Shown one piece after another: positions 18,761 to 27,949 of a stretch of DNA of 64,000 nt. Each line of letters opens with the position of its first letter. The first letter of the stretch is position 1. The DNA lies in NCBI GenBank assembly GCA_017403145.1, contig JAFQOO010000007.1:206889-270888 (forward strand). The letters are read 5' to 3'. Both the position numbers and the translations under genes were made by a program. The notes under the pieces were generated by a model. It was not told the DNA's origin. It did no database searches and was given only the letters and a program-made list of their open reading frames with translations. Source of the DNA: Clostridia bacterium (GTDB lineage Bacteria > Bacillota > Clostridia > Christensenellales > DTU072).

Positions 18761-21433
18761 ATGAAAAAGTTTCTGATAGGCGTAATTTTCATAATACCGA
18801 TAGTTGTAGTCGTCGCACTTTCAGCGACGGGTGCTATTATTAGCCTTACGACGCCTGTAAATCCTGCCGAAATGGTTATTAAGAATAGTGATAACGTTGA
18901 AATCGACAGGAATACTATAATTAAAGTCGACTCTAGGAACTACGACGAGTTCATAATTATCGACGTTTTGCCTAATATAGCGCAAGATAAGGCGATAGAG
19001 TATGAACGAGTGGAAGAAGCGGGGCAAGGCGAAATCGAGCTTGAGCAAATAGGCGCTACCAATCGCTACTCGATAATTCCTAAAAAGATAGGCGTAACAA
19101 AGCTGGAAATTCGTGCAAAGGCTAACGTCAACGTATATAGGGAAGTAACCTTCTACGTTTCCTCCGATAGTATCGAAACTATGACCATATACGATGGAAA
19201 TGGTCAAGAGGTGGGCGAATTCCGTGAGCTTAGTGGTAGCGAAAGATTTTACGTTGATATAAACCCCTTCGATGCGGTACGCGATAACAATATTCAATGG
19301 GATTCTTCGAACACTACGGTATGTAGCGTTAGTCAAAACGGATTTGTAGAAATAAAAGGACGTGGACTTGCAAGAATCAAGGTTACCGCTGTAGATAAAG
19401 ATGGTAACACCGTTAGTGATTACGTAGATATCGATACGACTAAAGCTATCGTTAAGCAAGAAAAGGTGTACGTATCCGCTATGGTTGACGAGGCTTGGGT
19501 GATGAGCAACGTTGTTCTTGATGCCGAAGCTAGCGTGGTTAACAATCTCGACGGAACCTTTACCGTAATAAGCGAAGCGGGCGAAACAACGATAACCATC
19601 GTTATTGCCGAACCCGACCAATGGGATATAGTCGATTTACCCGAAATAATGTATCTACGAAACGGCGGATATGAGGTAAACGCTAAAAACCTTATCACCG
19701 GAGAAGAGCTGGAAGATTTAACCATAGAGTGCGTAACAAGCGATTTAATCGAGTACGAAAGCACTTTAAATCAACTAATTCCGTTAAAGACGGGTAACGC
19801 GACGGTAAAAGTAGGCTACAATGGTGAAGTTAAAGAAAGGGTTATTACCATAAAAGACAATCCCGTTGCTTTCGAACTTGACCTTGGTAGCGGTGAGCAA
19901 AAACTTGGAATACAACTAAATCGTACTTGGGGCTTGTATTGGCTTGACGAAAATAACACTCTTACAACCGAGTTCCGTTTTGGCCTTGCCGATAAATCCA
20001 ATACCTTCGACGTCGAATGGAGTGTGAACGATGGTAACTTTGCCGATATTACTCGCGTTCCCGATAGTCAAGATATCGTTATAAACTTCAAAGAGGCTTC
20101 GAAAGGAAATGCAGTAATCGTAACCGCAACGTTAAAGATAAATAACTTTTTGCAACACAGAGTAAAACGTAGTTTTACTTTCAATATAAAGGAGCAAAAG
20201 AACTCTATTAACGTTTATACCTTCGAGCAAGCAAAATGGGTTAGAGATTTCCGTTTCTATAACATAGTGCTTCAAAACGATATAGTTGCAACCGAAAGAA
20301 TCGAGGACCTAACCGCTAGCGTATATGGCAATGGGTTCAAATGGGATGGTACCGCTATTACTAATATGGACTTGGATGATGGTGCCATAGAATACGACTT
20401 TGAAGAACTAGTAAGCGTATCGCGTAGAGCCGAGCATAAAGCTAACTACGAACTATTCCTTCAAGAGCAAAATAACGAAATCAACTTTGAAGATATGATT
20501 ATGTTTAACGCAAAAACTCTTGAAGAATCACAATTCCGTGGTTCGGGCATAAAATCTACTTCCCTTTGGCACGAAACCAGAGCGGTGTTTAACGATTATC
20601 CCGAAGATATACCGGTAAACTTCCGTTATCTACAAGTTTATAACACGCACCGCGGAATAGAAATCGGCTATCACTATAACGTACTTGTAGAGGGTTGCAT
20701 ACTTGGCGATAATGCGGAAGATAGCGTATTCGCCTATTTCTATAACGAAAATGATAGAAGATTCCCGGAAAAGGGTAACAATATAACCTTCCGCAACAAC
20801 GTATTCAAGATATCTAAAGGACCTAGCGTAATGCTGGCAAGCGTACCCATTGATTTTGGCATCAATTCCAAAGTAAACTGCGCGCCTAACCTAAAGTTCG
20901 AAGGGTTTAACGATTTTTATAATTGGCAAACCAAAGAAGAATTCTACAATAGCGTGGCAAGCTTGATTGGTAATTACGTAAATATGTTCGTTGACGACGG
21001 AACCAGCCTAGGTGGTGCGATAAACAATATACTTATGCCCATTCTATCCGACGTTTTAGACGACGTATCAAAAGGCGATGCGGTACAAGATTTGTATTAT
21101 AACTATGCGGGCGACCAATACGTATCATTTGGTGCTATGGGACTAGGCGCATTGTTCTATTTCGATTCTAGCAAAGTAACCATCGAATCGGAGGGCCTTA
21201 TGCTTACCGACTTACCCTTCCGTGATAGTCAAGGTAAACCCGTAGGTCAAATGGAATACTTGGAAGAACTTATGAAATCGATACACGACACTTTAAATTT
21301 GAAGGATGCCGATACGTTATGTAATCCATCCGTTATTGTTTGTACCGATTTTGCTAGCGGAGACCCCGAAATCCAACCGGGCGACCCTATACCAAATAGT
21401 AGAGAATTATATAGTAAACTAAGGGGAAATTAG
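18761..21433 (+). CDS. N-terminally anchored surface protein with Ig-like and beta-helix regions (paralogue A)
   Basis: 890 aa. Residues 5-30 are a hydrophobic signal-anchor after MKK; no lipobox and no LPXTG sorting motif, so it is probably tethered through the N-terminus and faces outward. Two to three bacterial Ig-like (Big_2-like) stretches follow, for instance around 130-230 (WDSSNTTVCSV, KGRGLARIKVTAVDKDGNTV) and 290-380. The C-terminal half contains parallel beta-helix-like strands (VEGCILGDNAEDSV, NITFRNNVFKISKG). The GLUG and InlB repeats of the other surface proteins here are absent. The next gene is a close paralogue, so the pair is a tandem duplication. Function unknown. Confidence 0.75.
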   Translation: MKKFLIGVIFIIPIVVVVALSATGAIISLTTPVNPAEMVIKNSDNVEIDRNTIIKVDSRNYDEFIIIDVLPNIAQDKAIEYERVEEAGQGEIELEQIGATNRYSIIPKKIGVTKLEIRAKANVNVYREVTFYVSSDSIETMTIYDGNGQEVGEFRELSGSERFYVDINPFDAVRDNNIQWDSSNTTVCSVSQNGFVEIKGRGLARIKVTAVDKDGNTVSDYVDIDTTKAIVKQEKVYVSAMVDEAWVMSNVVLDAEASVVNNLDGTFTVISEAGETTITIVIAEPDQWDIVDLPEIMYLRNGGYEVNAKNLITGEELEDLTIECVTSDLIEYESTLNQLIPLKTGNATVKVGYNGEVKERVITIKDNPVAFELDLGSGEQKLGIQLNRTWGLYWLDENNTLTTEFRFGLADKSNTFDVEWSVNDGNFADITRVPDSQDIVINFKEASKGNAVIVTATLKINNFLQHRVKRSFTFNIKEQKNSINVYTFEQAKWVRDFRFYNIVLQNDIVATERIEDLTASVYGNGFKWDGTAITNMDLDDGAIEYDFEELVSVSRRAEHKANYELFLQEQNNEINFEDMIMFNAKTLEESQFRGSGIKSTSLWHETRAVFNDYPEDIPVNFRYLQVYNTHRGIEIGYHYNVLVEGCILGDNAEDSVFAYFYNENDRRFPEKGNNITFRNNVFKISKGPSVMLASVPIDFGINSKVNCAPNLKFEGFNDFYNWQTKEEFYNSVASLIGNYVNMFVDDGTSLGGAINNILMPILSDVLDDVSKGDAVQDLYYNYAGDQYVSFGAMGLGALFYFDSSKVTIESEGLMLTDLPFRDSQGKPVGQMEYLEELMKSIHDTLNLKDADTLCNPSVIVCTDFASGDPEIQPGDPIPNSRELYSKLRGN

Positions 21434-21458
21434 TGAAATATACTCAAGGTAGGAAATA

Positions 21459-24038
21459 ATGAAAAAATTTCTTGTAGGAGTCATTTTTTTAATACCGATA
21501 GTAGTTGTTATAGCATTATCCGCAACGGGCGCGATAATCTCTTTAACTACGCCCGTTAACCCAACGGATATGATAATTAAAGATAGCGATAATGTTGAAC
21601 TTGATAAAAATGCTGTTATCAAAATAGACTCTAAAAACTTTGAAGAGTTTATAATTATCGACGTTTTACCCGCTATTACCCAAGACAAAGCCATCAATTA
21701 CGAGATAATTGAAGAAGCAGGGGAGGGCGAAGTAGAGCTTGAACGTAGCGGTGAATCCAACCGCTATTATGTCATACCCAAGAAAATAGGCGTTTGTAAG
21801 CTAGAAATTCGCGCAAAAGCCAATATCAACGTATATAGAGAACTCACCTTCTACGTAACCAGCGATTCCATAGAAACCATAGAAATATACGACGAAAATG
21901 GTAATTTTGTTGAAACTAACGTCGAGTTACTAACGGGCGGTAGCTATTTCGTAGATATCCATCCTGTAGACGCGCTTCGCAATAACGACGTTCAATGGTC
22001 TTCTTCAAATACCTCGGTTGCGGAAATTAGCGTTAACGGAGAGCTAAAGGTCGTTGGCAAAGGACTTGCCAGAATTAAAGCAAGTGCAGTAGATAAAGAT
22101 GGTAATACCGTGAGTGATTATTTTGACGTAGATACTTCGGATGCGATAGTTTCTAGTACCAAATTATATACTACCGCTCCCGAAATCACTCCAGAGTATC
22201 TAGAGGAAAACTATGCCCTTGACGAAGAAGTGGAAGTAGCGGTAATAGAAGAAAATTTCTATTCGTTTACATTGGGTAGTAACTCTATTAAAGTTGAAGT
22301 CGTAAGCGTAGATGCAAATACGTTTGGCTTTATAGAACTAGCGGATACTATGTATACTCGTAACGGAGGATATTTCCCAATAGTAGGCAATATAGCTGAC
22401 GGAACCATCTACGAAGAGGGCGTAACTATTGCCATTTCTAACGAAGAGGTGCTGGAAAGAGAGCCTGTAACGGGTATGCTTATACCTCTAGAAGCCGGTA
22501 GCACTATGGTTAGCGCAACATATAACGGAGTAACCATAGAAAAAGAGGTTGTCGTTAGAGAAAATCCTATTGCTTTCGAGCTTGAACTAGGTTCCGCCGA
22601 CCAAAAGCTGGGAATACAGTTGACTCGTACTTGGGGTAGATTTTGGCTAGACGAAAATGGTAATAGAATAAACACTTTCCAATATGGTCTTTCCGATAAA
22701 TCCAATAAGTTTGACGTCGAGTGGTCTGTAAACGACGAAAATTTGGTAAATATCACCGGAGTAGAAAACTCACAAGATATCATTATTGAGTTTAAAGAAG
22801 AAAGCAAGGGACAATCGGTAACCCTAACCGCTACCCTAAAAGTCAACGCAATGTTGCAACAAAGAGTAAAACGTAGTTTTACCTTTAATATTCGCGAAAG
22901 AGATGCTATCAACGTATACGACTGGGATGAGTTCAATAGGGTAGTGGAGCTTAATCATAACGATATCGTACTTCAAAACGATATGTATCCCAACCGTACC
23001 GCAGGTCTTAGAAGCGACCTTTATGGCAATGGATTCAAGATAGACGCATCCTCCCTTCCCGTTGTTAATCCCGGCTCGTTTAGGAATTGGATTATTGATG
23101 CTCATAGCAGTGGCGGTGGACACTGGGAATACCAAGAAAATAGAACGGGTAAGATTGTAGTAGAAGAAGTCGTAGGTATAGGTTCACCTCTATACGAGGG
23201 TTCCAATAGCGTACTAGGATTTATCAATTTCTATTGGTATTATTGTCCTATTGAAGTAAGATTTTGTCAGCTTTCCGGCTTTAACGAAGGCTTAGCTTTA
23301 CGTAATGCTTTATCAGCCAAAGTAGAGGGTTGTATTTTTGGAGAGAATAACGTTAACGGTATTAGCATCCAACACGAACCCAATAGAGCGGAAGATGCTT
23401 CGTTTACCTTTAAGAATAATATCTTTAAGCAACAAGGCGGTGCCGCTATACAAATGGTAAGTAGCTGGTTCGACCCGAGAATTATGGATACCTATTTTAA
23501 AGTAGACTATACTTTCGAAGGCTTTATGGACGTTTATAATTGGAAACAACGTGATGAATTCAAGGATATATTTGCTAATGCTTTAATGGGACTGGTTGGT
23601 ACCGACGTACTTTCCGGTTCTCTAAGAGATATCTTGATAAAAACGGTTTCCGACGTTGTCGACTCCTTTATTCGTGGTAAAGAGTACGATGGTTTGTTCT
23701 ATAAATATGGCGGTAACGAGTACGCTAGCTTAGCGTTCTTGGGCTTAGGTTTGATTGCAAAAGTAGACAATAATCGCATCTATACCAATACCAATTCGCC
23801 AATGAGAACCTTTGATATACCGCTTGAAGATGAAAATGGAAAGCCAAAGGGACAGCTAGCCGACGTTGTTAACCTTATGGGTTTGGTTCTAAATACCGAT
23901 AAGCCCGTACATATAACCAACGCTTGTGCTCTTTCTTGTACCGACTACGTAGACTATGAACCCGAAATAAAGCCCGGCGACCCTGTTCCCAATAGTAAAG
24001 AGCTATTTGCAAAACTCGTAGGTACCCTAGAAAGCTAG
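21459..24038 (+). CDS. N-terminally anchored surface protein (paralogue B)
   Basis: 859 aa, collinear with the preceding gene. The first 50 residues are nearly identical (signal-anchor MKKFLVGVIFLIPIVVVIAL), and the Ig-like block GKGLARIKASAVDKDG, the LGIQLTRTWGRFWLDENG segment and the end GDPVPNSKELF all have counterparts. The linker around residues 235-270 and the 510-600 region have diverged most. The 25-base gap and TAGGA site suggest co-transcription with paralogue A. Same uncertainty over function. Confidence 0.75.
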   Translation: MKKFLVGVIFLIPIVVVIALSATGAIISLTTPVNPTDMIIKDSDNVELDKNAVIKIDSKNFEEFIIIDVLPAITQDKAINYEIIEEAGEGEVELERSGESNRYYVIPKKIGVCKLEIRAKANINVYRELTFYVTSDSIETIEIYDENGNFVETNVELLTGGSYFVDIHPVDALRNNDVQWSSSNTSVAEISVNGELKVVGKGLARIKASAVDKDGNTVSDYFDVDTSDAIVSSTKLYTTAPEITPEYLEENYALDEEVEVAVIEENFYSFTLGSNSIKVEVVSVDANTFGFIELADTMYTRNGGYFPIVGNIADGTIYEEGVTIAISNEEVLEREPVTGMLIPLEAGSTMVSATYNGVTIEKEVVVRENPIAFELELGSADQKLGIQLTRTWGRFWLDENGNRINTFQYGLSDKSNKFDVEWSVNDENLVNITGVENSQDIIIEFKEESKGQSVTLTATLKVNAMLQQRVKRSFTFNIRERDAINVYDWDEFNRVVELNHNDIVLQNDMYPNRTAGLRSDLYGNGFKIDASSLPVVNPGSFRNWIIDAHSSGGGHWEYQENRTGKIVVEEVVGIGSPLYEGSNSVLGFINFYWYYCPIEVRFCQLSGFNEGLALRNALSAKVEGCIFGENNVNGISIQHEPNRAEDASFTFKNNIFKQQGGAAIQMVSSWFDPRIMDTYFKVDYTFEGFMDVYNWKQRDEFKDIFANALMGLVGTDVLSGSLRDILIKTVSDVVDSFIRGKEYDGLFYKYGGNEYASLAFLGLGLIAKVDNNRIYTNTNSPMRTFDIPLEDENGKPKGQLADVVNLMGLVLNTDKPVHITNACALSCTDYVDYEPEIKPGDPVPNSKELFAKLVGTLES

Positions 24039-24058
24039 ATAAAGCATAAAATAGACTA

Positions 24059-24087
24059 TTGACATTTGTTTTCTATCGTGCAATAAT
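24059..24087 (+). promoter_or_regulatory. Promoter upstream of the 311-residue membrane protein gene
   Basis: TTGACA, 17 bp, TGC-AATAAT extended -10. Confidence 0.65.
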
Positions 24088-24129
24088 AAAAATTACCTTA
24101 AAGGTAAACATAAAGAAAGGAGAAGAATT

Positions 24130-25065
24130 ATGGCACAACCAGCAACCCCCGGATGCATCAAAGGATGTATCATCGTTCCCATTATAACGATTCTCGTTCT
24201 AGTAATCGTAGTAGTAGGCGGAGCTTTTATTGTTCTAAATATGACGCCTGCCGATTTAGGTATTGCCGACGTAGAGCTATTTGAAGGTGAAACCTTTGAA
24301 ACTTTGGGACTAGCAAACGTTAAGTTCAAGGAAATTCCCAATTTTATCAAGGATTTAACGAACGTTGACGAAAGCAAAATCGTAACCAATACCTACACCG
24401 AAGAGGATAAAACCTCCGCAAACGACAATATTTCCGGCAGTAACATCAAAAAGAAAGAGGATAATACTATCGATTATTCTTCGATTGCAACCGATAAAAT
24501 CATTTATCCCACCAAGCAAAACGTTGAGTACAACGATACCACCCTTGCTTACATATTCAACCAAATGTTGGCAGATGGTGCAGAAAGTAGCGACGATGCA
24601 GTAGAATTCCTAAAAGAGTTTAACGCTAATATCAACGAAGTTACCATCGCGCCAAGTGAAAATGGTTACTCACTTCGTATCGTTGCTTCCATTAGCCTTC
24701 AAAGCATCACCGACGAGGTTAAGTCGGCTCTCAAAGAAGTTGGCATAGACGGACTAATTTCCTTGCCCGAAAAGGTATTCTTAGTAAGCTATAGCGATAT
24801 GGAAATCAATGCTGAAGGCACTCTCGTAACCACCTCTAAGTCCTTGAAGATTAACGATAGCGACAACCCCATTTCTCAAGCAATAATGAAAGTTCTTGCT
24901 AAGAAAGCAAACGAAACCGCTCAAGAAGAAGGTCAACAAGTCGATACTTCCTCTAACGCTGTAAACGACGAGATAGGCAAAGCATTCGTTTCTATCGTAT
25001 CCAACCTCGGCAAGCCCGTTGAGCTAAAAGAGGGCGCAATCGTAGTAGAAACCTATACCGAATAA
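24130..25065 (+). CDS. Membrane-anchored protein of unknown function
   Basis: 311 aa. A single hydrophobic segment at about 13-37 follows a short N-terminus with Pro, Gly and two Cys; the remaining 270 residues are soluble and acidic, with a Ser/Thr/Asn/Asp-rich stretch around 90-130. I do not recognise a family. AAAGGAG precedes the ATG. Its stop overlaps the mtnN start by one base (TAATG), so the two are translationally coupled even though no functional link is obvious. Confidence 0.6.
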   Translation: MAQPATPGCIKGCIIVPIITILVLVIVVVGGAFIVLNMTPADLGIADVELFEGETFETLGLANVKFKEIPNFIKDLTNVDESKIVTNTYTEEDKTSANDNISGSNIKKKEDNTIDYSSIATDKIIYPTKQNVEYNDTTLAYIFNQMLADGAESSDDAVEFLKEFNANINEVTIAPSENGYSLRIVASISLQSITDEVKSALKEVGIDGLISLPEKVFLVSYSDMEINAEGTLVTTSKSLKINDSDNPISQAIMKVLAKKANETAQEEGQQVDTSSNAVNDEIGKAFVSIVSNLGKPVELKEGAIVVETYTE

Positions 25066-25742
25066 TGAAAAAAATAGGTTTATTAGTAGCAATGGAAAAG
25101 GAAGCCCAAGGAATAATCCAAGGGCTTTCAAACGTGTTTACAGAGCAATATAAGGGTAAAACCTTTACCATAGGTAAAATAGGGGATAAAGAGGTTGTTC
25201 TTGCTCTAGCGGGAATAGGCAAAGTTAACGCCACCTACGCAACAACCCTTATGATAGAACGTTACTCGGTAGATTGCATTATAAATACCGGTATTGCAGG
25301 GGGAGTGGGTAAGCTTAAGCCACTAACCGCGCTATCGGTTTCAAGCGTATGTCAACACGATAGCAATACCACAGCGCTCGGCGACCCTATAGGGCTTATA
25401 AGCGGTCTAAATAAAGTTTATTTTGATTGCGACGAGGAAATAGTCGAAGTGATTAAAAAGGCGGCGGGAGAGGCTCAAGTGGGGCGTGTAGCTACGGGCG
25501 ACAAATTCGTTGCAAGCAACATTGAGTCCAAGCTCATTTCTCAAATATTCAACGCCGTTGCTTGCGATATGGAGTGCGGAGCTTGTGCTCAAGTGTGCTA
25601 CATAGCGGGCGTAAGATTTGGCGCTTTAAAGGTTATCAGCGACTCTGCGGGCGACGATTCTCCTATGGCATACGAAGAATTGGCATATCGTGCTTGCGAA
25701 ATAAATGCAAGGACCTTACTAAAAGCGGTTACGATGCTCTAA
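25065..25742 (+). CDS. mtnN: 5'-methylthioadenosine/S-adenosylhomocysteine nucleosidase
   Basis: Cleaves adenine from MTA and SAH, recycling by-products of polyamine synthesis and methylation. 225 aa of the purine nucleoside phosphorylase fold. Visible: VAMEKEA with the active-site Glu near residue 12, NTGIAGGVG near residue 76, the ribose-binding DMECGACAQVC near residue 167, and ISDSAGDD with the catalytic Asp near residue 193. Normal length. The ribosome binding site must lie within the upstream gene, consistent with coupling. Confidence 0.93.
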   Translation: MKKIGLLVAMEKEAQGIIQGLSNVFTEQYKGKTFTIGKIGDKEVVLALAGIGKVNATYATTLMIERYSVDCIINTGIAGGVGKLKPLTALSVSSVCQHDSNTTALGDPIGLISGLNKVYFDCDEEIVEVIKKAAGEAQVGRVATGDKFVASNIESKLISQIFNAVACDMECGACAQVCYIAGVRFGALKVISDSAGDDSPMAYEELAYRACEINARTLLKAVTML

Positions 25743-25763
25743 TATATTCAAACTTAATTTATG

Positions 25764-25792
25764 CGCGCTATCTAGTGATAGCGCGTTTTTTT
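25764..25792 (+). terminator. Terminator after mtnN
   Basis: Stem CGCGCTATC/GATAGCGCG with TAGT loop followed by seven T. Confidence 0.9.
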
Positions 25793-25840
25793 AACAAAGT
25801 TTAGTTCCTTTAGCATATATTATTGCTATAGAGGAGCGCT

Positions 25841-27814
25841 ATGTATTTTGGCACCGACGGAATTAGAGCAAAACAAGACTTTTTTACCGACGAATTTTTA
25901 GAAAGATTTGCTTCCGCTTTGTTTTATAAGCTAGGTAAAGGTAAAGTTTGCGTGGGCAGGGATACTCGCGTTAGTGGAGAGCGTATAGTAGAAAAACTAA
26001 GCGTTTATCTTTTGCAGTATGGCATAAATATATTTGACTGTGGCATATTGCCCACACCCGCGTTGGCTTATTTGACAAAAAAGAATGGTTGCGATTTGGG
26101 GATAATGATATCCGCTAGTCATAACCCGCCCGAATATAACGGAATAAAGCTTTTTTCGGGCTGTGGAGCCAAATTGAGCAAAGCGTGGGAAAATGCTTTG
26201 GAAGAAGAACTTTTGCGCCCTGCTGCCCCTAAAAAGGCGCGAGAGGGCAAAATTTGTAGCGTTTGTAGCGTTGAATATGAAAAATATGTAACCGATATTT
26301 TTAACGAAAGGCTAGTAGGCACCCGCGTGTTGTTAGACGCTTGTTACGGAGCGACCGCATTGATTGCAAAAAGAATTTTCGAAGCCCTAGGTTGCAGAGT
26401 AACTACAATCAACGACGAATATATCGGTCAAAGGATAAACGTAAATTGCGGTGCCACATGTTTGGAGCAGTTGACAAAATGCGAAAAAGAGGGCGAATAC
26501 GATATTGTCTTTGCCTATGATGGTGATGGGGATAGAGTGATTTGCATAAAAAACGGTAGGGTGCTTAACGGGGACCATATTGCTTATGCCTATGCGAACT
26601 ATATGGATTTAAAAGGTCAATTATCGCCCAGAGTAGTGGTAGGCACGTTAAATTCGAATTTGGGGCTGGAAAAAGCACTCGACAACAAAGAGATAAAACT
26701 CGTTCGCGCTATGGTGGGGGATAGGAACGTCTACGAAGCGATGAAAAATTGCGGTGCAAAGGTGGGCGGAGAAAGTAGCGGACACGTTATTTTCGATGGC
26801 TACGGAGATACGGGCGACGGAATTTTAACTTCTCTTATCGTTTGCCTTATGGATAAAGAAAGGGGTATTCTAAATCTAATCGATATGGTAGATTATCCCC
26901 TAGAGGAATGCTTTATACTAGCTAGTGAAAGGGATAAAAAGGTTTTCGAACAATCGCAAGCGATAAAAGAAAAAATATCGAGAATGGAAAAAGAGGGCGT
27001 AAGAGCGGTGGTAAGAGCAAGTGGCACCGAACCTAAAATTCGCATACTCGTAGAAGCCGAGCAATACGAAACAGCGAGAGAAAAGGCAAACGAAATCAAA
27101 GAATTTATAAGTTCGATAATATTTGATAAAAGCGAAAAAGAGCATACTAAAAATAGCAATTTAGGTATCCAAAGTGCGATATTTAAGAAAGCGAACTACG
27201 ATTTATTGATAAAAGAAGGCGTAAGTATACTTGCTCCCGACCTCACCTTTATAGAAGAGGGCGTTAGCGTGGGCAGGGGTAGCGTTATATATCCTTTTAA
27301 CGTTATACGCGGTAATACTCGAATAGGTAAGAACGTTACGATATATTCTTACTGCGACATAACCGACACTATAATAGGCGACGGGGTTGACGTTCGTTCG
27401 AGTTATACCATTCAAGCGGTAATAGGCGAGCAGTCCACCGTGGGGCCCTTTGCCACGTTACGTAAAGGTGCGATAATCGGCAAGGGTTGCAGAATAGGCG
27501 ATTACGTAGAAGTGAAGAACTCGGTGCTGGGCGACGGGGTAAAGTCGGCGCATTTAAGCTATATCGGTGATGCTAGTATAGGTGCTAGAACAAACGTGGG
27601 ATGCGGTACCGTTTTTGCCAACTATAATGGTAAAATAAAGCGCAAAACCGAGGTAGGCGAAGGGGTGTTTATAGGATGCAATTCCAACCTTATTGCTCCT
27701 CTAAAAATAGGGGATAACTCGTACATTGCGGGTGGCTCTACCATTACCGAAGATATAGAGAGCAACAAATTCGTTATAGCGCGCACCTCTCAAAAGACGA
27801 CGGAAAAACGATAA
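25841..27814 (+). CDS. glmM: Fused phosphoglucosamine mutase / glucosamine-1-phosphate N-acetyltransferase (GlmM-GlmU C-terminal)
   Basis: 657 aa with two complete enzyme domains. Residues 1 to about 425 are GlmM: FGTDGIR at the start, phosphoserine loop SASHNP with catalytic Ser93, metal loop DGDGDR near 227, GGESSGH near 308, phosphate-binding RASGTEPK near 390. After a Lys/Glu/Ser linker (about 427-450) the chain becomes the left-handed beta-helix acetyltransferase half of GlmU: GPFATLRKGA, VEVKNS, the catalytic His in AHLSYIGD, NVGCGT, NYNGK and GCNSNLIAP. The uridylyltransferase half of GlmU is absent. One chain would therefore turn glucosamine-6-P into N-acetylglucosamine-1-P for peptidoglycan precursors; the final UTP step must come from elsewhere. 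The frame is continuous and GAGGAG precedes the ATG. Confidence 0.93.
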   Translation: MYFGTDGIRAKQDFFTDEFLERFASALFYKLGKGKVCVGRDTRVSGERIVEKLSVYLLQYGINIFDCGILPTPALAYLTKKNGCDLGIMISASHNPPEYNGIKLFSGCGAKLSKAWENALEEELLRPAAPKKAREGKICSVCSVEYEKYVTDIFNERLVGTRVLLDACYGATALIAKRIFEALGCRVTTINDEYIGQRINVNCGATCLEQLTKCEKEGEYDIVFAYDGDGDRVICIKNGRVLNGDHIAYAYANYMDLKGQLSPRVVVGTLNSNLGLEKALDNKEIKLVRAMVGDRNVYEAMKNCGAKVGGESSGHVIFDGYGDTGDGILTSLIVCLMDKERGILNLIDMVDYPLEECFILASERDKKVFEQSQAIKEKISRMEKEGVRAVVRASGTEPKIRILVEAEQYETAREKANEIKEFISSIIFDKSEKEHTKNSNLGIQSAIFKKANYDLLIKEGVSILAPDLTFIEEGVSVGRGSVIYPFNVIRGNTRIGKNVTIYSYCDITDTIIGDGVDVRSSYTIQAVIGEQSTVGPFATLRKGAIIGKGCRIGDYVEVKNSVLGDGVKSAHLSYIGDASIGARTNVGCGTVFANYNGKIKRKTEVGEGVFIGCNSNLIAPLKIGDNSYIAGGSTITEDIESNKFVIARTSQKTTEKR

Positions 27815-27882
27815 ATTTTCCTTTTTATAGCGCACACGCGCTCTCGCATAATAAAATTTTAGTAAAATATCGCGTACGTTAC

Positions 27883-27911
27883 TTGCGTGCGCGCCTTTTA
27901 TTATATATAAT
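27883..27911 (+). promoter_or_regulatory. Promoter of the giant surface protein gene
   Basis: TTGCGT, 17 bp, TATAAT; the GC-rich GCGTGCGCGC tract overlaps the -35 and spacer. GGAGA at 27938 serves the ATG at 27950. Confidence 0.65.
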
Positions 27912-27949
27912 AATGCCATATATCGACGTAACTCCATGGAGACCGGATT

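Noticed and set aside
16248-25742. Prophage or integrated element spanning the surface-protein region
   Set aside because: No integrase, phage structural gene, transposase or attachment repeat is visible and base composition matches the surroundings.
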